The notes beneath the pieces were generated by a model, which worked only from the letters and a program-made list of their open reading frames with translations, was not told the origin of the DNA and searched no databases. DNA of 64,000 nucleotides from NCBI GenBank assembly GCA_004764695.1, contig SMSO01000031.1, positions 9,211,761 through 9,275,760 of the forward strand, written 5' to 3'. Positions within the stretch are counted from its first letter, which is position 1. Each line of letters begins with the position of its first letter. A program made the position numbers and the translations under genes. Shown here piece after piece: positions 12,297 to 25,529 of this stretch. The stretch is from Schizochytrium sp. TIO01 (Eukaryota; Sar; Bigyra; Thraustochytrida; Thraustochytriidae).

Positions 12297-12358
12297 AATA
12301 AATAAATAAATAAATAAAACAATAAATAAATAAGTAAATAAATAAATAAATAAAACAA
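12297..12358. repeat. AAAT tetranucleotide microsatellite
   Basis: Interrupted (AATA)n array with single-base variants (AACA, AGTA), in an AT-rich pocket that starts about 12180. Confidence 0.8.
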
Positions 12359-13182
12359 ACAATCTACTGTTGCGGACTAGCTACAGATACTACTGCTAGC
12401 GAAGTAAAGAGGGAGAGGCAGCAAAAAGCGAAGAAGGTTAAAGCAAGAACGCAAGAACAGGAAGCAGAAAGTTTGAATTTCCAACAGTCAGAGAACGGCG
12501 AGAACAGCACTTCAAGTTAGGCTTGTACGTATTTATGTATATACACATACTTTAAGGGAACGTAAGTAGTAGCTAGCGCGCCAAAGACGAGCAGTATGCT
12601 CGTGACGTGGCAGACGGAACGACGAGCTTTTGCCTTTTTGCTTTGTCATTTCCTGTGCTCTTTCTCTTCAGCTTACGTTCTCATCTTCAGTCTGAGTTAT
12701 CGAGTCGCCTTCTCATTGTCTGAGCGTCCTCTGCGCCGTTTCTTTGAGCGTGGAGCAATCCCACGACGAAGCTCTCAGACTGACTGACTGCTTTTCAACA
12801 TCATAATCAACGTCATAGTCATCACAGCATCGAATGAGATCTTGCTTTGAGAACAGCTCAGCTCAGCTCAGCTCAGAGGATCCACGGAAGCCCAGGACTC
12901 CCAAGGCCGACGACAGCGAGGATCGACTCGTGTGGTCCCGTGGACGACAGAAAGCGCTGCCTGAGTCGCTCTTGCTCTGTGCTCGCATCGATGCTCGAGG
13001 AGAGAGAAGCGCGCAAGCAGAGGCAGAAAGGCAGAGAGGCAGGCCCCTCGTAGGGGTGACTAGGAGGCTGCTAGCAGAGGGGCCAGTCAGTTGGGTCGTC
13101 TTGCAGAGATCGTTGAGACTGTGTCTTGATTTACTTTTGTGAGTTGGAGCGATGGAAGGAGGAGGGAGTCTTTAGACCGAGG

Positions 13183-13227
<45 letters not shown>

Positions 13228-13409
13228 GCCTTTGAAGGGGCCCTTTGAAGAGGCCCTTCGCGGCCTCGTGGAAGAACGAACACCTCGGCCGTCCGTTCCC
13301 TCTTTCTTATCCGCGTAGAGCACGGGCAATTAGTTTTTATTCGTTCCTTTCCTTCATCTCATCAACGGCATCTTGAATCGGTGTAATAATGTACATACAT
13401 TTGAAGAAA

Positions 13410-13506
<97 letters not shown>

Positions 13507-13590
13507 CAACAACAACAACAGCAACAAAAGAACAACAACAGCAACAAAAGAACAACAACAGCAACAACAGCAACAACAGCAACAACACAA
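13410..13590. repeat. (AAGC)n array joined to a CAACAG trinucleotide array
   Basis: About 24 perfect AAGC units (13410-13506) pass directly into AAC/AGC trinucleotide repeats with a repeated AAAAGAAC interruption (13507-13590). The two arrays read as poly-(Ser-Lys-Gln-Ala) and Asn/Gln runs, which explains the open frames here; no real protein is supported. Confidence 0.9.
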
Positions 13591-15026
13591 GAACGGGAGC
13601 AAGGAGAACAAGAGAAAAACAAACATTTTTGAAAACTTTCCAGCGCAAGTGTGCTCGATACTTTATTTTATTTTAACCGTGTCGGAGGAAATGGTCAAAG
13701 TTAGAAAAAAAAAAGCGGAGGTTTCTCCGTCACTGAAAACATATTGTAAACAGGAATACTAATCAGTGAAATAAACTTTTTATTTATTTATTTTTACTGA
13801 AAAAAAGAAAAGAAAAGAAAAGAAAAGAAAAGGGAAAACTAACGAAAGCGCAGGCCCACAAAGCCGTTAATGCTTCTTGTGAAGAGTCGTTGCAGAGGGC
13901 GCAGGAGGCTTTTCAGGTAGTAGTGAGGGAGGCGAAAGTCAAGATTTAGTCTGTGTAGACAGTAATACACTGGAAATGTGTAGTCGCAGTGGCGTGAGGG
14001 AGAGAGCGGCCCAATTTGTGCACATAATTTACGTATCTTGATGGTGCTTCCTTCACGTGAGGGACACCGAGAGAGAGAGAGAGAGAGAGACAGACAGGGG
14101 GAGAGGGGAGAGTTTTTTAACGATAGATGATAGATAATAAATTGTACTACAATGATTCAAGGGCAGAATTAGAAAGAGACGGCGGAGCAAGTATTTCCAA
14201 CTTAGCAATGTCGGCCTTTCTTTTTCATTAAAATAAATAATAAAAGTTAATAAAAGTAAAGCAGGAAGAAAGACACGCACACAAATCGATGACCTTTACA
14301 CATCTTCAATAAGTAGGCTGTCAGCGATTGCTTGTGATGCCTTGTTCTGAGAGCAAAAGTGAACAGCACACGCAGGCTAATCCATCAGCAGCAACCCAAG
14401 GTCAACGTAGTGCTAAGCCAGCGAGGAAAGTCAAGAGCGCAACTCTCGTGAATGAGCAGCAGAAAGAGAAACTCGTGGAATGTATCTATCTACTAGCCAC
14501 ATCAATCTACCTTTCTGTGGGGTTCTCGCTCGGATGAAAGCAACCATGTGCAAATCATCTTTTCGAAGAGATGCCGATCTTTAAGTTGAGATTGCGAATA
14601 GATTTGCACGTAGGTACCAGATTGAAGCGTGTCCCCCTTCGAGTTTGGAAAGGCTCGGAGCCAGAACTCTTGATTAAGCTTTATACTCTTGAAATTTGGA
14701 GGCTTCGAGTCTGGGCTCTTCGCGACCTGAGCAGAGCATAACTTCATAACACTTGGTGGTTTAGCATTACTCAGAGCCCATGCATAGTCCTGTGAAAGGA
14801 GTGCAGCAGTTAAGAGTCAGTTGCTTTGTTTTTACAAAACAAGTTCGAAGTCAAATTGATCAAACATGGTGCTCTTTCTACCACCTTTGACGTTGATGAA
14901 CGCGCTGCCAAAGAGCCTTTCCAACTCACAAATCAGTTTTCAAGAGTGGTAAGTAGGAGGCACCTGCCTACCTAGTATAATGGGAGTGAGTAGGTAGGTA
15001 TGCGTATGTATGTCCTAAGGTAGTGA
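13591..15026. other. Intergenic, no supported gene
   Basis: Contains an AAAAG pentamer array at 13801-13832, a GA run at about 14070-14090 and several CTACCTA/TAGGTA words near 14.96-15.0 kb. A short open stretch near 14840-14955 that ends at a GTAAGT could be a decayed exon, but nothing supports it beyond that. Confidence 0.5.
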
Positions 15027-15236
15027 TTATTACCATCACATGGATTGGAAGTCAGAATACCTTTTATCGACATGCCATTTCTACTGCAGTTTGCAAAAAA
15101 GTGGCGATTAAAACATCAAGATTCGTTGCAAATAAATAACGATGAGGCGATTTGCAAAACCTTTGCTTTTACTATCCTTCGAACGATCATGAAGATGAAG
15201 GAACTAACCAAATTCAGTCGTATCAACTCCTAAATA
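15027..15236 (+). pseudogene. Possible asparagine-synthetase C-domain relic
   Basis: A frame open from a stop at 15024 to the stop ending at 15233-15236 encodes, near its start, HGLEVRIPFID. This closely matches the HGLE(V/L)R(V/I)PFLD signature found after the ATP-binding core of asparagine synthetases (AsnB/ASNS). The following residues resemble the family only loosely, and there is no ATG, no upstream PP-loop motif and no downstream remainder in frame. It is best read as a decayed fragment or an isolated exon. A chance match cannot be excluded. Confidence 0.3.
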
Positions 15237-16380
15237 TTATTTTACTATCGCAGGTAGGCAGTAGTCCCTTCTCTTTCGAAAAGACAAAGTCCAATAGTTC
15301 CAACACAACTTAATATTGTGTCCAGACTATCCAGTGTGATTGATCCTACATATAGTCCGCAGAAGTTGGTCTTCTTTCGAAAGATTTACTCTCAGTCGCA
15401 TCGGATGATTCAAAGCATGACTTCGCAAAAGTGGAGATACAGAGCAATCGTTCGCAGAGACACACCATCTGTAGTAGTCATTTGTCTAGGTCAATGTCAG
15501 GAAGCCCCATTTTCTGTGCTTCATCTCAAATGAAAATGACCTCCATGAAGCTGCACACTATCATTGTAAATTATGACCATTATCCTCAAGAAGATCAACT
15601 TGACCATGTTCACTTTGCCTTTAGTGTTGTGGGTAGGTATGGATACAGGGCATATGCTAATTCGTGATGGTCGGAGTCTTTTTACTAGCAGCTAGAAACC
15701 GCATTGGATCATATGACGACATATTTGAAGATCAGCTCCCTTCGACTACTAGACAAATCATTCGATTCGGCCCAACCTGTGTTTATATCTCTTTTTTGGT
15801 GATGAGAGTCTCAACAGACTCAGAACAAAATATTGAGGATCCTTGCTTTTGCCCATAAGACATCACTTCCTGCCTGTCTCTTTTGCAGCAGCTTCAGAAA
15901 AGATCCGTCCGTGATCTTAGAAGTTTGTTAGGTCCTTTTGAAAGTGCTTGTAAAACACCTGTTTGGCTGGCCTCTAGAGGCATAGATAGGGGCCACGAGC
16001 AAGTCACCCTGGTTCGTTCTCAGGTGCTGTAAAACCAACAACTCTGTATGTATCTGTCACGGTGTTTGTCGCATATTCTGAAAAGAACAACAATCAAGTT
16101 CTTCTCAATTGACTTCTTAAGTTTATGTTGTATTTTTGTATCATTGTTGGAGTATTTATTTACCTGAGGCTCTGGGTTTTCTACCTTCTTCTTTTTTAGT
16201 CTGTCGGCACTACGTAGGAACATACGTACTTAATGATGTACGTGTAAGGAAGCAGCAGCCGAGGCAGCCTTGGCGAGGCGCAGAACACTTCTTTTCGTTG
16301 AGAAAGCTCTTTACTCTGGGAAGAAGTTGTTTAGGAACCGAGCACAACAACTCACGGCTTGTAATAATAGTAAGTAACAC

Positions 16381-16383
<3 letters not shown>
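15237..16383. other. Intergenic, possibly decayed coding sequence
   Basis: Short open frames in different phases (about 15318-15533, 15431-15667 and 15664-15858) follow the asparagine-synthetase-like fragment. They show no motif I recognise. They could be the rest of a degraded gene or chance. Confidence 0.35.

Positions 16384-16418
<35 letters not shown>
16384..16418 (+). repeat. A35 homopolymer
   Basis: An uninterrupted run of about 35 A on the plus strand, followed by GGATATATAA. The length is compatible with either a slippage-grown homopolymer or the tail of a retroposed transcript. Confidence 0.9.
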
Positions 16419-16422
<4 letters not shown>

Positions 16423-19400
16423 ATATAATTTTATGAATTGAAAAAGCAGGGTACACAATCATAGTAAATGAATGCAGTGCCGATCATTGATGAAGGATAT
16501 CTCTTCTTGACTCGGTGTAGTACCTAATCAATTCATTGACACACTGGACATGTTCTTCGTGGCTAAGTTCTTCGAAGAAGGGGAGTCAGCATTCCGCGGG
16601 GTTCTCAGACCCTTCGCACAAACTAGGCAAGAGTCCACTGATGCAGAGTCTGCAACTGTCAATGGTTTGCAGTTTGCACTGTCAATGACGATCTTGCAAT
16701 ATACGCCTTCGGGCGAATACTGAAGATTCCTTTCCTCCACTTCTGCGGCGATTGGAACACAGAGCAGAGAGAGAGAGAGAGAGAGATCAAGACTGATCGA
16801 GACACACCTATTCCAGGCTCCCGAGAATATGCCTCCTGCACTGCTCTAGCTAGAGACGTTGCTCTAAAGATACCTTCGTTGACCTCAGCATTCTTCAAGG
16901 TTTCGACTTACGAGTTGGGGCGCCTTGGTCGACGGTCGCTCGCTCAAGCTGAGCACCCAATGGAACTGTGCCAGATTCTCAGAGTTTGCACGATCTCTCG
17001 ACTCTTTCTTGAGGTGGCGGGATGGCATTGAGCACTTTGTGCAAATTATTCACCTTCTCCGACAACCCTCTTTCCAATGAAAAGCGAAAAGCGCAGGTCT
17101 GAAGTGCAGTGTTTCCTGGAGATCACGATGAGCACGCCTGTAGAAGGCATGTGCGCGATGATTGTGAATGCGCAGTCTGCGAAGTCTTGAGTGCCACGAT
17201 TCATTTTGGGTGTGTAAACGTAAACTTGACTGCATTGTTTTCACAGAGAGAAAGAGTCGTCACGTTTACTCTTCTATAATAATAATAATACTAAATAAAT
17301 AAATAAAAGAAAAAAAGAGAAACTACCTACATTCTAGAAAACTACCTTGAAACAACTTGTACACGCATCTACTAGGTGCATATCAATTACCTACTTTGTA
17401 TAGGTACACCAGCTATGGTTTCATATAAGAGTATGACACAGCATTGAAAAAGAGAGTGTTTCTTTTTAGGTAAAACAACTTTCCATATTTTGTTTAAAAC
17501 CTTTTCAAATAAAAAGAACATCAGTGCTTCACAAGACGTGATGTAAAATTAAAATATTGTTATTAAAAAAAAAGTAAAAAAAAAAAAAGTATTTGTTTAT
17601 CATATATGATGTACTGTGTATTTATTATTTAAAACCACAAGGTTTTCACTTAAACGTTTACAGGTGTGCAGCGCACACGCCAGACACACGCTCGCACGAG
17701 CCCTCGAAACGACCTTTCGCAATAGACTTTAACAATAGCCGTCATCATGCCAGCACACAGAGATAAATCACTTTCGCTCTGGCCCTACTCCTGGCTCCTT
17801 TCAGCATGGGACCCAACGCTCAGAGCCATCTGCATCTCGAAATTGTGGTACTCTTTCTCCGTAGCTGGAGAGCGAGTGCCACGGCTTTGCGAGTATATGT
17901 GCGTGCTCCTCCGAAAACCCAGTCCGACATGGCTTCTGCCTATGGAATGCATACATACATACATACTACATCCCCATGGTATGGAATAAAGGTTCCCAAG
18001 ACGAAGGTTTCTGCGGGGCTGAAGAAGGATCCCTCAGAGACCATGGTAGATAAGTGCTGCACTCTCAATCAGCGAACATCAATCAAAGCAGGTTCTGGAC
18101 AGGCTTCTTCTTCAAGCTCTAGAGAAGATTCAGGTAAGGCGGGTGTAGTGAATTGCATGACCTGGGGCGCACAGAAGAATGTTCTCAATGAACGGCATCT
18201 TCGATTGCAGATTCGCTGTTCAAGCGGAGAGGGCCAATTCCAGTGGAATCATTTGCAGCACTCCCAAAGGACGATGCGGAGAGATAAGTTCGACTGTGTT
18301 GGCCCTGGCAAGGGAAGTCTAACTCAACACACACACACACACAAAAGAGAGAGAGAGAGTGAGAGAGGTCCTGCGTGTTGGAGCATAACTTTTGTCTTTC
18401 GCGCATCGGGAATTAATTAGAAATGAGTTGAACTGGCTAGAGGGCACAAACAAGGTTTGCAGGGAAGAAAATAAAATAAGGTTGTGCAGATAGATATAGT
18501 CTCGTTGGGTGTTGGAGAAGCAGAGATGCCTGGTCTCAACTATACTCCATCGGTACCTCAGAGCTACTGCATGCTTTCAGACAGACTTTGCATTCGAAAA
18601 GAGACCGTGGGTTTGCCTGAAGCGAGCCCCAGCTGGAATGGATTTGGTTCTGGACAATGGTTGACACGCTTTTGTCTTGGACCGCCACTATAGAACACAA
18701 GAAGTTTTGAGCCACAATTACAGCAGCTCGATCACAGGTACCTCCTTCCCACTAAGGGCGCGCTTAGGCCTCTGCTAAAGCGAAATCTGCCTGCCCCGTT
18801 TGAATGCCGCAGTAATCCCCTCAGCACATGGAGTCCGACGCTTTCTGATCTCTCACAGGTACATCATCGTTGCAGCCTCAGGCGGTTCTTTTCACTCCCT
18901 TGACGAATGGATCTATCCTAACTAAGCTTTGCAGTCAAAGATGATCTCGATACACTGTGTCTTGATGACTGCAAGTGGACTTTGGCATCCCGCTGTAGCT
19001 AGAACGTCTGCAGAATGTCTGCCTAGGTAGGTCTAATATGCGCTGCCAGTGGGTGCATGCGTGTGCGCGAGTTTGAAAAAAGATATTTCTGCAACAGGCA
19101 GCAGAAGCGGCATCGACTTTTGTTCATGCTCAAATTTAGGTAGTAGCGACCCTAAGTAGTGCTAGCTAGTGTACTTTCTTTCCTTTGCATGTCTTTGTCT
19201 TTATTTATTTTCTAAACTAATAACTTCGTTTTAATTTTAAAACAAGTTGAAAGAGAGTTTTAAAGGTCGAATTTTATTTTAGGATAAAAGAAATAAACAG
19301 TACAGAAGGCCTCCGAGTCCTTCGTAAATCAATCGAAACAGAGTTAGTTGTTGATGACATCATCCGGTCGGTCCCATACGCGATGTGCGTCTTCTGCTGC

Positions 19401-21444
19401 GTTCTCGCGCATTGCACAGCATCTGAGACGCAGAGGTAACCTCCGTTGTTCGCTTATGCTGGTCTTCTGAAGGAAACTGCCGCCTGACCCTGCGATTGCA
19501 AGGTTCTCAGCCCACGGACTGCGATGCAGCGAAGGTCTCGTCCGCAGAGGCGAGCCCGACCGCAAAACTGAGCGACGGTCGTATAACAATTATAGATGCG
19601 AAAGAAAGAGCAGAAAGAAAAGGTGAATGGAAATGCTCTTTTCCAAATGAAGGAGACGATTCTCGCGTGATGAGTCTCAGAGCTTTCGCTAACAAATTCT
19701 AGGTGGTGGGCGTCTTCTTTTGTTTCCTTAAAGTTATAGTACTTTTTTTAAAAAATTATAATTTCAATACTTAGTAAAAATAAAATAAAATGAAAATATG
19801 AAAATATGGAAATATCGCCTTTAGTTTATTTTTAATTTTTTAATAGCAACCAGTTGTAGAAATTGAAGGTAGGCACAGCAGTAGTACAAATGCTGTATCT
19901 CTTTCAGAACAATGAAGTTGCTATCTTGAAACAATAGATGTTACCGGTGCTATCGACAAGAGATGGCTGAGTCTGCTCGTTTCCCCATATTTAAAGCTAA
20001 GAAAGCGGGCTTTTCTTTAACTATGCAGGGACTCAATCATATAAGGAGTAGTAAATATATATATATATGAAGGTGCGTGTAAAATCATTGTAAGATCAAT
20101 AAAACAAAACTACAATAAATCGACCCATCATCTAGGTCTATCTATACATGAAGGCATATAAAAGAAGAAAAAAAAAGATACAAATGGATACTATTATTCC
20201 CAAATACGCGAAGAAGCGCCAGAAACAGCCCGAAAACATACAGCATCGCTATTGATGAGACTAGCTGGTTCACCGGTTCGCTTCCTTGAAAACTACCAGG
20301 TAAGACTGTGCTCTCTGCTGGCTCTGTCTCGCTCCAGGAAAGAAAGGAGCTCCCCTTCTTCTTCTCTGTCTTTGTTCTTATCTTAGTTTAATTTTTAAAG
20401 AATCATCCCATCGATCTTAATGAAGGGAACAAGAGCACACGCAACTCGTTTGTGCCGTAGCAGCACTGCTACTCGAATGAAGAAGGGATACATACGATGT
20501 CTTCTCTAGAAGGTTCATACGTCGTCGGTGTCGAATGAGCCTGCGCGAAAGGCGATTCAACTGCGTTCAAAATGAGCACACCCTAATGGTCATTAGCCAT
20601 GAAGCGTTCTGTAGAAATAGTATGCGCGCGTTGCTCTGTATAGGACGCTAAAGACTTGGTGGGTCTCGCTTCATCAGATAGCTACGAGTTACAAACGTCT
20701 CATCGCAGCCTTTTTCTTTACGTTCGGGCCAAAGCTGAGTGAGGGAAGAAAGCACAGCACAGCAGAGACACCGAAATGGTAAAACGGAGATGCACTAGAA
20801 CAGGTGACAATCAATTGTTGCATAGACCCTCGAGAAGTCATATCTTGGCGCTCACGACATGTTCTCCGGGTTATGTAAGAAAGGTTTTGACATTTAAAAT
20901 CTCTTGAGGGCGGATTGCGAACCGCCGCTCTGAAACATTCATTGCGAGCCTGCTTTACTTGACTTGACAGAGCTGCAAACAGGAGTGAGGTGAGACAGGA
21001 ACGCAAAGTCAGGGATGGATGCAGTTCCCACAGTATCTGACTTTTTGTTGCCGCATTGATGAAAGGAGAAACAGATAACTGAAGGAACAGGTGAAGAGTA
21101 AGGCATTGGAACTAAGAACGGTCTCCAACTTTGAAAGAAAGGTATCCAAGTCAACAAAATCCAAGGTCACAGTATGACGAACACATTATTTGATAAAAGA
21201 CAAGCCCTCTCGATTCCGCTAAAAGAGGATTCTCGGCTCACAAGAGCTCTGCCGGAGGTCTTCAGAAATAGAGATGATTGATTACACAGTGCTCAACATT
21301 TTAGATAGACCTTCCCAATCTTTGGGATCACCGTAGCACCGATGGATGCACTTGCGATGGTGCAGACCACAGACTCTGTTGTCAAAGACCATTAGATACA
21401 TACTCCAGACCGCTGTTCCATTCTCACCTCAGAGGACCTCTAGC

Positions 21445-21445
<1 letters not shown>

Positions 21446-21474
<29 letters not shown>
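21446..21474. repeat. (GA)n microsatellite
   Basis: About 14 GA units preceded by a TAGC/CTAGAG palindrome-like stretch and followed by AGTAGGTAGGTAGTAGG. Confidence 0.85.
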
Positions 21475-21476
<2 letters not shown>

Positions 21477-21557
21477 CTGTTAGGCAGTCAGTAGGTAGGT
21501 AGTAGGCATTAGGCTCTTCTATCGCATCGTAAACGGTGTAGCAACACAGTCGATGGA

Positions 21558-21575
21558 TGATTGATTGATTGTCTC

Positions 21576-21623
<48 letters not shown>
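21558..21623. repeat. (GATT)n microsatellite
   Basis: About 14 GATT units with one interruption (GTCTCATT). Confidence 0.85.
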
Positions 21624-24040
21624 CCTACAAAAGAAGTCCCTCTCCCTCATCGAAGGAGTGACGCTTCTGCTGCAGCAGTGCGATCGATGCCTATCCATGC
21701 GGCGGTCAAAGGGAATGAGAGGGTTCGGTCTGTCTGAGAGGCTGTCTTTCCCTGAGTTTCATGTTGAGGAGGAGGCGCGAAAGGGGGTTGGGATCGGTGA
21801 AATGAGAAAACCGCACCGTCCCTCGTTCCCTCTCATGATGGGCAGATAGATAGACAGACCGACGGAGCTTTTTGTTGGTTTGTCTTTCAAGTGGAAATAA
21901 AATCTCTCACAAACTTGAAGTAAGATAAAACATCACGTTTTCAAGTCTCCAATTTTGAATCGTTTGTAATATAAATAAAAGCTTCATAAAGGAATGCAGT
22001 AAAATCGAACAGTCAGCAAATCAATTGCCGGATAAAACGCAGATCGAGGAGGCTGTCACAGACGCTCAGACAGATGGAGCGACACAGGCGCGGACAAAGA
22101 CGCGGCTTTCGGGCCCTCTTCAGAACGACCTGAAGGCAACGCGGCAAAATCAGTCTGACAAAACATTATTGTTCTAGTGTTTGTACTTTCAATTTTCAAA
22201 AAGTTAGTGAAAGCAAGCTTGCCACTTTAATTAATTCTTTTTCCTTTTTCTTTTTTTTTTAACCTAATAACAAAAACCAACTAACTATACGTGCCTAAAA
22301 CAGTCTCTTCACTCGCTCCAAAAACTTGCACTGTCTACAAATCAATCAAAGCGTCACTACACAGCGTCAAACTCCATCGATCTGTCAACTCCCTCGATCT
22401 GTCAACTCCATCGATCTGTCATTGCGAGTACTGTGCGGAGTATGGTCAGCTCTTCCACGCCATAGCAGCGACTTCTTGAAGAAGAGAGCCCCTCCCTACC
22501 TCGAGCAACTAGCTAGCTAGCTAGCTAGCAGAGGTAGTAGAGGTAGTAGAGGGGTAACAGTACCTACCTAGCACCCTTGAATTCAAGTTTGCAGTAAGTA
22601 CGTACGCACCTACACGCTGTATCTAGCTCAGCTCTGATTCCTTTCCTTCTTCTTTCCCAGAGTGCTATTTTAATTGAAAAGGAAAGAAGAAGGAAGGTGT
22701 TCTAGTTGAGGAGGTGCGCAATTCGAAATCGTCACGATTTCTTTTTTCCATCTCTAAAGAAGATCTTTCCGCACTTCTTCTTTCCTCAGCTCTTTCTTTC
22801 CTGCCGCAGCAGTGCTAACTAACCAACGCAGGTGCTAAAGTAGGCAGAGAGAGCATGGACTCTCGGAGAAACACGTTGACGCGGCTCTCTCCTCTCGGAT
22901 GCAGTCAGTCAGTGTTTATTAGCTGCTTATTAGATTAATAATTAGACAGACCCTCGAAACCTTGAGACTTTTGGCCTATTTCGTTCTTTCAGTCCTTTCT
23001 CTCCTGCGCATCGTCGCATCTTCTGCCGCATTACAGCTGTCACAAGTACGGAGGGAGTCGCTACGAGCTAGACCACTGAGGTCTCCTGATGCCACGCTTT
23101 GTTGCATGCAACACGCAGACACAGATACACAGATACACAGACACAGACACGGACTGACTGACTGACTGACTGACTGATTGATTGACAGACTGACTGACTG
23201 ACTGATTGATTGATGGAATGATTGATTGATGAGCTGTTTGTAATATGAGAAGAAGTAAACGCAGGCCTCCTTCTCCAACCTGAGGTGAGTTATTTGAACT
23301 GGGCCGCCACCAATGCAGTCGTTCGCACTTCTAACTTCAAGGTACCTACAACTCCGAAAGTATGTTTTCATCTATCTTCTTCTTCGAGCTGCTTCGGGCT
23401 TCTTCGAACTGCTTCGAAGCCGTCGGTCTCGCTCATGTCATGGCTGCCCTCTCAGTTGCTCTGTTTTCGCTCAATAAACAGTAGTTAGAACTAGGTGCCT
23501 AGGAGGGAAATGTTGAACTGTGTCTCTTCTTGTTCTAGCTCTAGAGGTAGTTCTTACATTCCCAGGGTTATGAGTCTATAGGTCTATAGGTCTATAAGTC
23601 TGTCTGTCTGTCTGTCTACCTACTCAGCACCTATTAGCAGGGCTGTAGCTCCATACGTACTGTCTTTCCATCAAAGTTCTCTGCGCCTCCATAAAATTTG
23701 CACTCGCCTCTTCCATCATGTCTCTCCTCTTTTTCTAAACATTTATGTCTTTTCAAAGAATGAAACAGAGACGTTCTTGTTGAAACCTAATAGCGAACCC
23801 ACTCTGTCGAAGTTCTTCTTTCCTTCTTTACATTTAGCTACCTAGAGATCCTCAGGCTGACCTCAGTTAGCTTAATTAGCTAAATATCTCTCTCTCTCGA
23901 AACAGAGCAGAGTGAGTGAAAAGCGAATATAGATGCTTTTTGCTTCCTTCGCTCTTTCTCTTCTCGTTCAGGCTTCCTCCAGCAAATATAAACGCTAAAT
24001 ACCATCTCCAAGTTTTTCCGACATTACATCAGCGGGTGTC

Positions 24041-24070
24041 TTTTTTCTTTTTCTTTTTCTTTTTCTTTTT
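24041..24070. repeat. CTTTTT hexamer microsatellite
   Basis: Four to five tandem CTTTTT units starting in a T run. Confidence 0.8.
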
Positions 24071-24718
24071 GGTTAAAAGTTTCAGTGTGTCTGTCTGCCT
24101 TCTTTTCTCGTTGCTTGCGCGTTCTTTTTTTAATCTCGACAAGCAGAGCCTTTACAGGAAAGGATACAGGCGCCTCCCTTTTTTAGATAATAATAACATT
24201 TAGTTATTTGAAGAAAAAAGAAAAAAAAGAAAAGAAAAAGTATTCAAAGCAGCGTTGAAAAGTCCACCCGTCCCTCACTTCATAATATGCGTATTTACAA
24301 AATAATCTCTTCATTCTCCTTTCCTTCCTTTTTAGCTATAGACGACTGTGTGATTCGATCTGTGCTTGTCTACCGCACTGTAGCAAACTTGTTCTAAAGT
24401 ATACAAAGCAGCTATTAAACTGATGAAAAGCAACGCAGTGCACTATCACTAACTCTTCTACTAACTAACTGAAAAAGAGTTGCCTGACTTTCGGGTGACT
24501 GTTCTCTTTTTATTCATGCTCTATTTGTTTCACCAAAATATATGTTGTTCCGAGGGGCATCCGGAAATTGCAGTTGTTATTATTTATTATATGTCAACTA
24601 TAAAGCTAAACATGATATATATGTAGGCTCACAACGAGAAAAAATAAAATAAAATGTTTTTAATTGACAAAATATTTGTTTTTACCTTTTTACACTTTTA
24701 CTCTTTTACTTTCCTTCC

Positions 24719-24729
24719 TCTCTCTGCAT

Positions 24730-24763
<34 letters not shown>

Positions 24764-24890
24764 GTCCTTCTCTCTCTCTCTCTGTCTCTCTCTGTCTCCC
24801 GCTCTCTCTGCCCCCCTCTGCCTCTGTCTCTCTCTCTGTCTCCCGCTCTCTCTCCCCCTGTCCCCCTCTCATTGTTTCTCTCCCTCTGTT
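24719..24890. repeat. CT-rich pyrimidine tract
   Basis: About 170 bp composed almost entirely of TCTC, TGTCTC and CCCC elements. Both strands are open for long distances here (Ser/Leu on plus, Arg/Glu on minus), an artefact of the composition. Confidence 0.85.
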
Positions 24891-25529
24891 CATCTCTTCA
24901 TTTTCGCTGCTCACTTCTCTTTCACGTTCTCTTTCAATACTTACTTACTTACTTTTTCTTTTCTTTTTCTTTTTCCCTTTATTTTCTTTCTTTCCCATCC
25001 TCGTTCCAGCACCAAAAGCAGACCTTGAAAGCGAGCACCGCCATTTCTAATTGCACCAAACCTTGTTTGTTCTCAAGCACACGGCATCACGCCCACCTAG
25101 TCTGCAGCACAGATAGCATAGAGTTGCTGCCACCGCAGCCGCATCGGAAGCACCACTCGTATCCCTCACGAAGCGAGGCGCTTTCCGTCCTTCGTACTTG
25201 CTCTTAAGCTTAACAAGTCCCGCTTGTGCTTTTGCCAACCCAAAAGTAGAGCAGTCGCTCATTCATTCATTCGTTCGCTCACTCAACTCCTTACGTGTAG
25301 CGACATTATTTAGTCCTTCGTCGAGCGTTAATCTTATCTGCACACGGCCAGGACAGGAGCGCAGAAGCAGCGACAGCAGTAGCAATAGCGGCAATAGCAA
25401 CAGCAACAGAGGGCGAGACTTACCTTTTCTTCACACAGCTGACCGGCCTTTAAAGCTACCTTCATTAGTTAATATCGTGGCGTGATCATCACTGCCAGCA
25501 TCTCAAATCTATTACATACGCAGAACAAG

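Larger units (their letters stand above)
8734..13409. other. Intergenic, microsatellite-rich, no supported gene
   Basis: No gene could be supported. Contents include an ATGA/ATCA-rich block (about 9306-9525), a TA/TATG run (about 9624-9660), a TC run and a minisatellite of the unit CCCATTTGTTTATT (about 10099-10215), an AAAT block (12297-12358) and a TC/TTTC run near 13183-13230. The segment from about 11.2 to 13.3 kb is GC-richer than its surroundings and has long overlapping open frames on both strands. These lack recognisable motifs and several lack an ATG, so they are not called. Confidence 0.55.
16419..25529. other. Intergenic, microsatellite-rich, no supported gene
   Basis: Nine kilobases with no gene I can support. 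Simple repeats include GA runs (about 16766-16786, 18340-18360 and 21446-21474), CA (about 18322-18338), GATT/ATTG (21558-21623), CTAG (22508-22529), GACT/GATT (about 23152-23216), CTTTTT (24041-24070) and a CT-rich tract (about 24719-24890). A 204-codon ATG-started frame at 17806-18420 has no recognisable motif. The last few hundred bases (about 25200-25529) probably contain the promoter and leader of the CCT gene. Confidence 0.5.

Noticed and set aside
13337-13762. Long frames across the AAGC/CAACAG array on both strands
   Set aside because: They are translated microsatellites; the unit length and lack of stops explain the openness.
14840-14960. Open stretch followed by GTAAGT resembling an exon and 5' splice site
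   Set aside because: No matching acceptor or protein similarity links it to the asparagine-synthetase-like fragment.
17806-18420. 204-codon frame with an ATG
   Set aside because: No domain, signal or compositional cue; ends in CA/GA microsatellite translation. About one such frame is expected by chance in this much DNA.
24654-25207. Ser/Leu-rich frames on plus and Arg/Glu-rich frames on minus
   Set aside because: They are the CT-rich tract read in different phases.
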